DNA from: Candidatus Omnitrophota bacterium
Lineage (GTDB): Bacteria > Ratteibacteria > UBA8468 > B48-G9 > JAFGKM01
Assembly: GCA_023819545.1 (NCBI GenBank)
Contig: JAMWCA010000023.1
Location: forward strand, 1-13,315
DNA: 13,315 bases
Direction of reading: 5' to 3'
Shown here: positions 1-7,292 of the stretch, in pieces
Numbering within the stretch: position 1 is the first letter of the stretch
Layout of the letters: the number at the start of each line of letters is the position of its first letter
Notes under the pieces: model-generated
Databases searched by the model: none
What the model saw: the letters and a program-made list of their open reading frames with translations, nothing else
What the model was told of the DNA's origin: nothing
Program-made: the position numbers and the translations under genes

Positions 1-881
1 TTCTTTTTGCTTCAACAGGAATAATAGGGGTTCCTCTGCCATACGAAAAAATTAAAAATGGACTTGACAAACTTATTGAAAAACTTTCAGAAGATGGAAA
101 TTTAGAGGCAGCAAAAGGAATAATGACAACAGATACATTTCCAAAAGAATATGAAATAAAAACAAATATTCAAGGGAGAAAAAAACAGGTTTATATAGGA
201 GGCATGGCAAAAGGTGCAGGTATGATAAATCCATCTATGGCAACGATGTTGTGTTTCATTACAACAGATGCTGTTATTGATAAAAATGCACTTGAAGTTG
301 CTTTGAAAAATGCTGTTGAAGATTCATTTAATATGATTACTATTGATAATGACACAAGTACAAATGATACTGTAATAATCCTTGCAAATGGTCTTGCAAG
401 AAATAAGACAATACATATTGGAAGTCCTGAATTTACTGAATTTTCAAATTCTTTAAAAATTCTTTCTATTGAACTTGCAAAAAAAATTGTAAAGGATGGA
501 GAAGGAGCAAGTAAATTTATTGAAGTTGTTGTAAATGGTGGATGGTGTAAGAAAGATGTAAGAAAAGTTGCAAAAAGAGTTAGTGGTTCAATATTAGTTA
601 AAACAGCAATTAGTGGTGGAGACCCAAACTGGGGAAGAATAATTGCTGCTATAGGGTCAACAAATGCAAGAATGGATAGAAAAAATCTTGAAATTAAGAT
701 ATGTGGGATTAAGGTTTTTGAAGGCGAACCAACAAAATTTGATAGAGAATTGTTATCGGAATTAATGAAAAATAAAGAAATAAAAATTGAAATTGATTTA
801 AAAAGAGGAAATTTTTCTTCAACTTCATGGGGATGTGATTTAACAGAAGAATATGTAAAAATTAATAAGGAATATTCATGA
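1..881 (+). CDS. argJ: ArgJ, glutamate N-acetyltransferase / amino-acid N-acetyltransferase (5' partial)
   Basis: ArgJ transfers the acetyl group from N-acetylornithine to glutamate in cyclic arginine synthesis; some members also use acetyl-CoA. The reading frame is open from base 3, so the gene starts outside the window and about 292 C-terminal residues are present out of a usual ~400. The first visible residues include STGIIGVPLP, typical of the family. The self-cleavage motif KGAGMINPSMATML is intact: the chain is cut before Thr (codon 243-245), which becomes the N-terminal nucleophile of the beta chain. GGDPNWGR and the terminal DLTEEYVKIN also match. The ATG at 123 is internal (IMTTDT), not the start. 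The TGA stop overlaps the next start as ATGA, implying translational coupling. Whether the enzyme is mono- or bifunctional cannot be told from this. Confidence 0.95.
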   Translation, partial: LFASTGIIGVPLPYEKIKNGLDKLIEKLSEDGNLEAAKGIMTTDTFPKEYEIKTNIQGRKKQVYIGGMAKGAGMINPSMATMLCFITTDAVIDKNALEVALKNAVEDSFNMITIDNDTSTNDTVIILANGLARNKTIHIGSPEFTEFSNSLKILSIELAKKIVKDGEGASKFIEVVVNGGWCKKDVRKVAKRVSGSILVKTAISGGDPNWGRIIAAIGSTNARMDRKNLEIKICGIKVFEGEPTKFDRELLSELMKNKEIKIEIDLKRGNFSSTSWGCDLTEEYVKINKEYS

Positions 882-2818
882 TAAGTAGAATAAAAAAATT
901 TACTTGTTTTTTCTTAGGAGAGGAAGAGGTTTTATTAAAAAGATTACAGAAATTAGGTATTGTTGAGATTGAAAATGTTCCCTTTGAGGGATTTGAAAAA
1001 AATAAGTTATCAAAAGACGAGATAGAAGATAAGATAAAGAAACTTAAGTTTTTGGAAAATATATTAAATGAAATTGGAGAAAAACAAGAGAATGAAAAAA
1101 TAATTATAGATGAAAATGAGGAAAATAAAATCCTTGAAAGTTTTCCATTTGAAAAGATTTACAATAAAAATTTAAAACTTTACAATGAAATAGAAAAAAG
1201 AAAAAGAGTCATTCAAAAAATTGAAAAATTAAATCAAGAGATTGCTCCTTTTCTTAAAACAGAATTGATTTTCTCTAAACTTTTCACTCTTTCTAATTTT
1301 TCATTTTTTGTTTTCTCTTTGCCACAAAAAATAAAATTAGAAAACATTTCTGAAGATTTATACATTGAAAAAATTGGTGAGGTTCAAAAAGATTTTTTGT
1401 ATATTTTATTATTTAGAAAAGATAAAAGAGAAATTGCTGAAATTTTTTTAAAACAAATAGGTGGAAAAATTTTATATGTAAGAAAATGGAATAAAAAAAT
1501 AAAAGAGATTTATGAAAAACTTGAAAATATTAAATTTAAAAATGAACAAGCAATTTTAGAAATAAAAAAGAAATTATCAGAAATAAAGGACTACAAAAAA
1601 GAAATTTTTATATGTTACGACTATTATAAATCCCTTTACGAATTTGTTTGTGCAAAGGAAAAACTTGGGATTTCAAAATTTGTTAAAGGAATAACAGGAT
1701 GGGTAAGTGAAAAAAATATAGATACTCTTAAAAAAACATTACTTCAACTTCTACCAGAAAGTTATATAATCATTGAAGACCCAAAAGAAGGAGAAAATAT
1801 TCCCATAATACTTGAAAATAATAGGTTTATTGAACCATTTGAAGTTGTTACTGACTTATATGGTAGACCTGTCTATAAAAATATTGACCCAACAGGACCT
1901 TTATCTATATTTTTTGCAATCTCTTTTGGATTTTGCCTAACTGATGCTGGATACGGAATTTTGCTTATCCTAATATCACTGATTTTAATGAGAAAATTTA
2001 AATTTTTACCAAATTTTATTAAATTTTTAAAATTGCTCTTTATATGCGGTATTTCAACATTGATAATAGGTGCTTTAACAGGAGGATGGTTTGGTGATAC
2101 ATTATATAAATTATCAGAAAACTATCAATTTATAAAATTTTTGAAAAAAATTGTTCTTTTAAATCCTCTTGAAAGTAGTAATAAATCAATAATTTTCCTT
2201 TTAATCACACTTGTAATTGGTTATATCCAGATTATATGGGGTCTCGTCTTAAATCTTTACAATAATCTAAGAAGATATCCCTTAAAATTTTGTGGGGAAC
2301 CTATTACTCTACTTTTAATTCAAATACTTGTTGCTATTATTTTTATAGGATATTTGAAAATGAAAATATTGATTAAGAGTGCATTCTTTTTTTTAATACT
2401 TTGTTTTATTTATTTGATGTATGAGAAAGCGAAGACACAGAAAGAATTTATGTTGAAAGGGTTCTGGGCTATTTATGGTGCTTATAGTGTAATTGCAGGA
2501 AATTTACTTGGAGATGTATTAAGTTATAGCCGTCTTTTTGGTCTTGGATTAACAACTTCTGTCCTTGGACTTGTAATTAACCAAATGGTTTCAATGCTTA
2601 AAAACATACCTTATATTGGAATTTTTATTGCTATTTTAATTTTTATTGTTGGGCATATAGGGAATCTTTTGATAAATTTACTTGGAAGTTATGTTCATAC
2701 AAGCAGATTACAATATCTTGAATTTTTTACAAAGTTTTTTGAGGGTGGTGGAAGAGTTTTTAAACCATTTAAAGAAGTTAGAGATTATACTTTATTGAAA
2801 GCACAAAAGGAGAATTGA
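878..2818 (+). CDS. ntpI: V-type (A/V) ATP synthase/ATPase subunit I (subunit a homologue)
   Basis: This is the membrane stator subunit of a rotary V/A-type ATPase, forming the ion half-channels and linking peripheral stalks to the membrane ring. At 646 residues it has the usual length. Residues 1 to about 330 form the cytosolic arm, beginning in the family style and containing lysine/glutamate-rich coiled-coil stretches. After the PFEVVTDLYGRP motif come about seven to eight membrane helices. TDAGYG at 355-360 corresponds to the usual GDxxYG. SYSRLFGLGL contains Arg552, which aligns with the essential arginine of the a subunit. The end has GHIGNLL, VHTSRLQYLEFF and KFFEGGGR, all diagnostic. 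The start overlaps argJ by ATGA and has AAGGAA at 867-872. No other ATPase subunit gene is adjacent on the downstream side, which is unusual. Ion specificity (H+ or Na+) cannot be judged. Confidence 0.93.
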   Translation: MISRIKKFTCFFLGEEEVLLKRLQKLGIVEIENVPFEGFEKNKLSKDEIEDKIKKLKFLENILNEIGEKQENEKIIIDENEENKILESFPFEKIYNKNLKLYNEIEKRKRVIQKIEKLNQEIAPFLKTELIFSKLFTLSNFSFFVFSLPQKIKLENISEDLYIEKIGEVQKDFLYILLFRKDKREIAEIFLKQIGGKILYVRKWNKKIKEIYEKLENIKFKNEQAILEIKKKLSEIKDYKKEIFICYDYYKSLYEFVCAKEKLGISKFVKGITGWVSEKNIDTLKKTLLQLLPESYIIIEDPKEGENIPIILENNRFIEPFEVVTDLYGRPVYKNIDPTGPLSIFFAISFGFCLTDAGYGILLILISLILMRKFKFLPNFIKFLKLLFICGISTLIIGALTGGWFGDTLYKLSENYQFIKFLKKIVLLNPLESSNKSIIFLLITLVIGYIQIIWGLVLNLYNNLRRYPLKFCGEPITLLLIQILVAIIFIGYLKMKILIKSAFFFLILCFIYLMYEKAKTQKEFMLKGFWAIYGAYSVIAGNLLGDVLSYSRLFGLGLTTSVLGLVINQMVSMLKNIPYIGIFIAILIFIVGHIGNLLINLLGSYVHTSRLQYLEFFTKFFEGGGRVFKPFKEVRDYTLLKAQKEN

Positions 2819-2842
2819 TTTTTTTATTGGTTATGATATAAT
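2815..2842 (+). promoter_or_regulatory. Sigma70-type promoter with extended -10
   Basis: TTGATT (2815-2820) and a perfect TATAAT (2837-2842) are separated by 16 bp, and TG at 2834-2835 gives an extended -10. Initiation would fall near 2849, giving a very short leader before the AAGGAGG at 2851-2857. It lies across the subunit I stop codon and probably starts a new transcript for the genes from 2862 onward. This is inferred from motifs alone. Confidence 0.6.
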
Positions 2843-2861
2843 TTTTCAAAAAGGAGGAATT

Positions 2862-3521
2862 ATGATTGGAGAAAGAATGCCGATTTTAAATGAATTAATG
2901 AGTAAGTTTTGGTTTTCTCTTTTAAAAGTAATTGGTGCATTATTAATATTTTTAATTGGCTGGCTTATTGCTAAGTTTTTGAAAGTATTAATAATAAAGT
3001 TTTTTAAATATATAAAGGTTGATAAACTTTCTGAAGATTCAGGACTAAAAGAATTGCTTGATAAGGGAAATATTACAATGGAAGTTTCACAATTACTTGG
3101 GATTGGAGTTTATTGGTTGTTAATGCTTGCTGTTGTTTTTCTTGCAATTAATTTTGCAGGAATACAGATACCATCATCTATAATAGACAAAATTCTCGGT
3201 TTTATCCCAAAATTTATACTTGGACTTTTGATATTCATTTTCTCAATTTTCCTTGGGAGTTTCTTTGAAGGGATAGTAAGAACTTCTGCTGGAAATGCTG
3301 GAATTGAAAAAGCGCCCTTTTTAGGGAAATTAACTAAAATAGCAATTATAATTTTTGGAACTGTTTTGGCTTTACAAGAAATAGGAATTGCTTCTGATTT
3401 TATTGGAGATGTCTTTATTATTGTTCTTGCTTCATTCTGCTTTGGAGTTGCACTTGCCTTTGCTCTTGGCACAAAAGATATTATTAAAGAAAAAGTTGAA
3501 GAATTTTTAAAGAAGAAATAA
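2862..3521 (+). CDS. MscS-related conserved-TM-helix membrane protein
   Basis: A 219-residue integral membrane protein with about five hydrophobic segments, roughly residues 15-45, 78-102, 108-135, 155-172 and 180-202. The first segment, with its LIFLIGWLIAKFLK pattern, and the last, ending in a glycine/alanine-rich helix followed by LGTKDIIKE, match the conserved transmembrane-helix family related to small-conductance mechanosensitive channels. The pore-like helix (FGVALAFALGTKD) recalls MscS TM3. The soluble beta domain that normally follows in MscS is absent, because the chain ends about 15 residues later. The start is fixed by AAGGAGG at 2851-2857; Met6 is too far from it. It has its own likely promoter and ends 6 nt before the tRNA. 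A role in osmotic or envelope stress is likely, but channel activity is inference. Confidence 0.75.
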   Translation: MIGERMPILNELMSKFWFSLLKVIGALLIFLIGWLIAKFLKVLIIKFFKYIKVDKLSEDSGLKELLDKGNITMEVSQLLGIGVYWLLMLAVVFLAINFAGIQIPSSIIDKILGFIPKFILGLLIFIFSIFLGSFFEGIVRTSAGNAGIEKAPFLGKLTKIAIIIFGTVLALQEIGIASDFIGDVFIIVLASFCFGVALAFALGTKDIIKEKVEEFLKKK

Positions 3522-3527
3522 CTATAA

Positions 3528-3599
3528 GGGCGCGTAGCTCAAGGGCAGAGCACCGTGCTGATAACGCGGGGGCTGATGGTTCGAATCCATCCGCGCCCA
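3528..3599 (+). tRNA. tRNA-Ile (GAT anticodon)
   Basis: The cloverleaf folds cleanly. A perfect 7-bp acceptor pairs 3528-3534 with 3592-3598. The D stem is GCTC/GAGC with a compact 7-nt loop. The anticodon stem is 3553-3557 with 3565-3569 (one T-G pair) and the loop CTGATAA puts GAT at 3560-3562. The variable loop is 5 nt, and the T arm GATGG-TTCGAAT-CCATC is perfect. The discriminator is A3599 and CCA is not encoded. It begins 6 nt after the preceding stop codon and ends 26 nt before rplY, so it is probably transcribed with those genes and released by RNase P and 3' processing. Confidence 0.96.
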
Positions 3600-3625
3600 T
3601 TTTAAATTTAAAGTAAGGAGGAAGA

Positions 3626-4309
3626 ATGGAAAAAATAGTTTTTATAGCAGAAGTTAGGGAAGGGAAAGGTAAAGGATTTGCAAGAAAATTAAGAAGTAAA
3701 GGTTATATCCCTGGTATTTTATATGGACCTGATATAGACCCTATCCCTTTAAAACTTGAAAAGAAAACCAATGAAAAAATAATTTTCCATTTAACATCCC
3801 ATAATATTATAGCTGAAATGAAACTTAAAAAAAATGGTGATGAACAAACAATTCAAGTTGTTTTAAAAGATATTCAGACAGACCCTATAAAAGATGAAAT
3901 AATTCATCTTGACTTTTACAAATTAAGTTCAGAAAGGCCAGTTATATTGGAAATCCCTGTAGTTATAAAAGGGAAATCTATTGGAGAAGAAAAAGGCGGA
4001 ATATTGGAACAGGAATTAAGGGAAATAAAACTTGAAGGACTTCTAGGAAATATTCCAGAAAAAATAGAGATTGATATAAAAAATCTTGATTTTGGACATG
4101 CAATTTTAGTTAAGGACATAAAGGTCCCTGACGGAGTAAAAATACTTGAAGATGAGAAAAAAGTAGTTGTTACAGTTTTAAGACCTAAGGAAGGGATAGC
4201 AGAAGAAGTAAAAGTTGAAGAAATACAGGAAGAGCCAAAAGTAATTTCACAGGAAAAAGTTGAAGAGAGAAGAAAAGAAAAAGAACAGGCAGAGAAAAAA
4301 GAAAGTTAA
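3626..4309 (+). CDS. rplY: 50S ribosomal protein bL25, long (CTC/TL5) form
   Basis: bL25 binds 5S rRNA in the central protuberance of the large ribosomal subunit. The N-terminal half (about 1-92) is the 5S-binding L25 domain, with the typical GKGFARKLRSKGYIPGILYG start and the DPIKDEIIHLDFYKL motif at its end. Residues about 95-185 form the second beta domain of the TL5/CTC form (RPVILEIPVVIKG, GILEQELREI, IDIKNLDFGHAILVKDI). A charged Glu/Lys-rich tail of about 40 residues follows, variable in the family. The start is set by AAGGAGG at 3615-3621. It is followed after 3 nt by pth, a pairing conserved in many bacteria. Confidence 0.95.
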   Translation: MEKIVFIAEVREGKGKGFARKLRSKGYIPGILYGPDIDPIPLKLEKKTNEKIIFHLTSHNIIAEMKLKKNGDEQTIQVVLKDIQTDPIKDEIIHLDFYKLSSERPVILEIPVVIKGKSIGEEKGGILEQELREIKLEGLLGNIPEKIEIDIKNLDFGHAILVKDIKVPDGVKILEDEKKVVVTVLRPKEGIAEEVKVEEIQEEPKVISQEKVEERRKEKEQAEKKES

Positions 4310-4312
4310 CTT

Positions 4313-4870
4313 ATGATTTTTGTTGGACTTGGTAATCCTGGAATAGAATATCAAGAAACAAGACATAATGTTGGTTTTAAAGTTATTGAAAGATTAAAAA
4401 AAAACGGTAAAATTATCAAAGTTTATAGAAAAAAATTTTTTAATGGATGGGATTTGGAAATAGAAGGGAAAGAAATAATAATTGTAAAACCAAAAACTTA
4501 TATGAATGAAAGTGGGAAAGCAGTAAAAGTTGCTCTTGAATTTTTCAATAAAAAGATTGAAGATTTGTTTTTAATTCATGATGAACTTGCAATAGAACTT
4601 GGAAAAATAAAAATCACAAAAGACAAAGGACCTGGTGGACATAAAGGAGTAATATCAACAATAGAAAATTTACAGAGTAATAACTTTGTCAGAATAAGAA
4701 TAGGGATAAAAGGAGAAAAAATAGAAAAAAGTTTTATAGATTATGTCTTGTCTCCATTCCTCCCCGAAGAACAAGAAATCATAGAAAGAGTTATAGAAAA
4801 AAGTGTAAATGCAATAAAAGAAATATTAAGGAGTAATTTAGAAAAAGCGATGAGTTTATATAATAACTAA
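4313..4870 (+). CDS. pth: Peptidyl-tRNA hydrolase
   Basis: Pth cleaves the ester bond of peptidyl-tRNAs that drop off ribosomes, recycling tRNA. At 185 residues it has the usual length. The GLGNPG motif is followed by Tyr13 and TRHNVGF with catalytic His18 (E. coli His20). TYMNESG holds Asn65 (E. coli Asn68), HDEL holds Asp90 (E. coli Asp93), and GPGGHKGV is the conserved tRNA-binding loop. All catalytic residues are present. The start lies only 3 nt after the rplY stop and has no recognisable Shine-Dalgarno site, so translation probably depends on coupling to rplY. Confidence 0.95.
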   Translation: MIFVGLGNPGIEYQETRHNVGFKVIERLKKNGKIIKVYRKKFFNGWDLEIEGKEIIIVKPKTYMNESGKAVKVALEFFNKKIEDLFLIHDELAIELGKIKITKDKGPGGHKGVISTIENLQSNNFVRIRIGIKGEKIEKSFIDYVLSPFLPEEQEIIERVIEKSVNAIKEILRSNLEKAMSLYNN

Positions 4871-4883
4871 GAAGGAGGTTATT

Positions 4884-6578
4884 ATGTTAAGTGATCTTGA
4901 AATTGCTCAGAGAGCAAAAATAAAACATATAAAAGAAATTGCAGAAAAAGCAGGAGTTGAAGAGGAATATCTTGAATTATACGGAAATTATAAAGCCAAG
5001 GTTTCTCTTGATATTTTGAAGAAACTTGAAGGAAGAAAGAATGGTAAATATATTGATGTAACAGCAATAACTCCTACTCCCTTAGGAGAAGGTAAAACAG
5101 TAACAACAATAGGTCTTTCTCAGGCAATCGGTAAACTTGGTAAAAAGGTATTTACTTGTATAAGACAACCGTCTCTTGGTCCTGTTTTTGGTATTAAAGG
5201 AGGTGCTGCTGGTGGAGGTTATTCTCAAGTAATTCCAATGGAGGACTTTAATTTACATTTAACAGGAGATGTTCATGCAGTTGGCATTGCTCACAATTTA
5301 CTCAGTGCTTTTGTTGACAATTCTGTTTATAAAGGAAATCCTCTCAATATAGACCCATTAACAATTACCTGGCCAAGAGTTGTAGATGTTTCAGATAGGT
5401 TTTTAAGACATATAATAATAGGACTTGGTGGTAAAGAAAATGGTTTCCCAAGAGAGACAGGTTTTGATATAACAGTTGCTTCAGAAGTGATGGCGATTCT
5501 TGCTCTTACAACAGGAATCTTTGATTTAAGAAAAAGATTATCAAAAATTATAGTTGCACAAACATATGACAAAAAACCAGTTACAGCAGAAGATGTAAAA
5601 GCAGCAGGAGCAATGACTGTTTTATTAAAAGATGCAATAAAACCTACTTTACTTCAAACACTTGAACATACCCCTGTTTTTGTTCATGCAGGGCCTTTTG
5701 CAAATATTGCCCATGGAAACAGTTCAATAATTGCTGACCTTATTGCTATTAAACTTGCTGATTATGTTGTAACTGAAAGTGGATTTGGTGCTGATTGTGG
5801 TATGGAAAAATTTATGAATATAAAATGTAGATATAGTGGACTTAAACCTGACTGTGTAGTACTTGTTTGTTCAATAAGAGCACTAAAAGCACATAGTGGT
5901 AAATTTAAAGTTGTTCCTGGAAAACCGCTTGACAAAGGACTTATTGAAGAAGATATACCAGCAATTGAACTGGGTGCAAGTAATCTAAAAAAACAGATAG
6001 AAAATGCTAAGATTTTTGGTATTCCTTGTGTTGTTGCAATAAATAAATTCAGTACAGATACAGAAAAAGAAATTGAAAGAGTGAAAGAACTTGCAATTGA
6101 ATTTGGTGCAGATGATGTAGGTATAAGTGAAGTATGGGAAAAAGGGGGAGAAGGAGGGATTGAACTTGCTGAAAAAGTTATTAAGGCATGCGAAAAAGAT
6201 AAAAATTTTGAGTTTTTATATCCGCTTGAATGGCCTATAAAGAAAAAAATAGAAACAATTGCAACAAAGATCTATGGAGCTGAAAAAGTTGAATATTCTC
6301 CTTTAGCAGAAGAAAAAATAAAACTTTATACTAAATGGGGATTTGAAAATTTACCAATATGTATGGCGAAAACACATCTTTCTTTATCCCATGATCCTAA
6401 TTTAAAGGGTGCACCAAAAGGATTTACTTTACCGATCAGAGATATTAGAATTTCTGCAGGTGCTGGATTTTTATATCCTCTATGTGGAGAAATGAGAACA
6501 ATGCCAGGACTTCCCAGTGAACCTGCAGGAACAAAAGTTGATATAGATGAAGAAGGAAGAATTGTTGGGTTATTTTAA
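4884..6578 (+). CDS. fhs: Formate-tetrahydrofolate ligase
   Basis: Fhs makes 10-formyl-tetrahydrofolate from formate, ATP and THF in the cytosol. It feeds purine synthesis and, in anaerobes, the methyl branch of the Wood-Ljungdahl pathway. At 564 residues it has full family length. The P-loop TPTPLGEGKT is at residues 63-72, followed by the signature region with GIKGGAAGGGYSQV and EDFNLHLTGD. The C-terminal part has MAKTHLSLSHDP and the PGLPSEPAG end motif. The start is supported by AAGGAGG at 4872-4878, 5 nt before ATG. It sits in the same gene string as pth and sufC; no other folate-pathway gene is visible, so whether it serves acetogenesis or biosynthesis is open. Confidence 0.97.
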   Translation: MLSDLEIAQRAKIKHIKEIAEKAGVEEEYLELYGNYKAKVSLDILKKLEGRKNGKYIDVTAITPTPLGEGKTVTTIGLSQAIGKLGKKVFTCIRQPSLGPVFGIKGGAAGGGYSQVIPMEDFNLHLTGDVHAVGIAHNLLSAFVDNSVYKGNPLNIDPLTITWPRVVDVSDRFLRHIIIGLGGKENGFPRETGFDITVASEVMAILALTTGIFDLRKRLSKIIVAQTYDKKPVTAEDVKAAGAMTVLLKDAIKPTLLQTLEHTPVFVHAGPFANIAHGNSSIIADLIAIKLADYVVTESGFGADCGMEKFMNIKCRYSGLKPDCVVLVCSIRALKAHSGKFKVVPGKPLDKGLIEEDIPAIELGASNLKKQIENAKIFGIPCVVAINKFSTDTEKEIERVKELAIEFGADDVGISEVWEKGGEGGIELAEKVIKACEKDKNFEFLYPLEWPIKKKIETIATKIYGAEKVEYSPLAEEKIKLYTKWGFENLPICMAKTHLSLSHDPNLKGAPKGFTLPIRDIRISAGAGFLYPLCGEMRTMPGLPSEPAGTKVDIDEEGRIVGLF

Positions 6579-6581
6579 AAA

Positions 6582-7292
6582 ATGTTAAAAATAGAAAATA
6601 TAAGTGTTAAAGGCGGGGATAGTTTAATATTGAAAGACATTTCCCTGAAGATTAATAAGAATGAAACAATGGTGATTTTTGGACCAAATGGTTCTGGTAA
6701 ATCTACCCTTTTAAAATCAATTATTGGAATATCAAATTATAAAATTGTAAAAGGTAGAATATTTTTCAATGATATTGATATAACAAATTTACCAATCAGT
6801 GAAAGGGCTAAAATCGGTATAGGTATTATGTTCCAAAATCCTCCAAAAATTTATGGAATTAAAATTTTACAACTTGCAAGATATATTTCTAAAAATGAAT
6901 TGGAAATAAAGGAAATTGCAGAAAAATTAAAAGTGGATATGCTTTTAAAAAGAGATCTGAATGTTGACCTATCAGGGGGAGAGATTAAAAGAGTTGAGTT
7001 ATTTCAAATTCTATTACAAAGACCAAAACTACTTTTACTTGATGAACCTGAGTCAGGAGTTGACATTGAAAATATTTCAATTATTGGAAAAGTTTTAAAT
7101 GAATATATAAAAAAAACATCATGTTCTGCTTTAATTATTACACATACTGGTTACATACTTGATTATATTAAAGGCGAAAAGGGTTGTGTTATAATAGATG
7201 GAAGAATAACTTGTAAAACAGACCCTCAAACGGTTTTTGATATGATTAAAAAATACGGATATGAAAAATGTGAGGAATGTAAATGGAGATAA
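6582..7292 (+). CDS. sufC: SufC-type Fe-S cluster assembly ATPase (minimal SmsC-like)
   Basis: SufC is the soluble ABC-type ATPase that drives Fe-S cluster assembly on its SufB-type scaffold. The 236-residue protein has Walker A GPNGSGKST (34-42, Lys40), signature LSGGE (130-134), Walker B LLLLDEPESGVD (Asp154, Glu155) and the H-loop His188. The DEPESGVDIENI form resembles archaeal and anaerobe SufC proteins rather than the E. coli form. No membrane domain is present or encoded nearby, which argues against a transporter. The last residues carry a CxxC pair (Cys230, Cys233). The start is 3 nt after the fhs stop with no Shine-Dalgarno site, while the end overlaps sufB by 10 nt. Without SufD, SufS, SufU or SufE nearby it fits the two-gene SUF-like minimal (SMS) layout. 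Confidence 0.88.
   Translation: MLKIENISVKGGDSLILKDISLKINKNETMVIFGPNGSGKSTLLKSIIGISNYKIVKGRIFFNDIDITNLPISERAKIGIGIMFQNPPKIYGIKILQLARYISKNELEIKEIAEKLKVDMLLKRDLNVDLSGGEIKRVELFQILLQRPKLLLLDEPESGVDIENISIIGKVLNEYIKKTSCSALIITHTGYILDYIKGEKGCVIIDGRITCKTDPQTVFDMIKKYGYEKCEECKWR

Noticed and set aside
3110..3472. Open frame of 120 codons on the minus strand inside the MscS-like gene
   Set aside because: It lies wholly inside a well-supported gene on the other strand, its composition (Lys, Pro, Ser and Ile scattered, no motif) is that of an antisense frame, and no ribosome site precedes it.
6582..7292. ABC transporter ATP-binding subunit
   Set aside because: No permease or binding protein gene is near, the DEPESGVD form is SufC-like, and the overlapping partner is a SufB-type scaffold.
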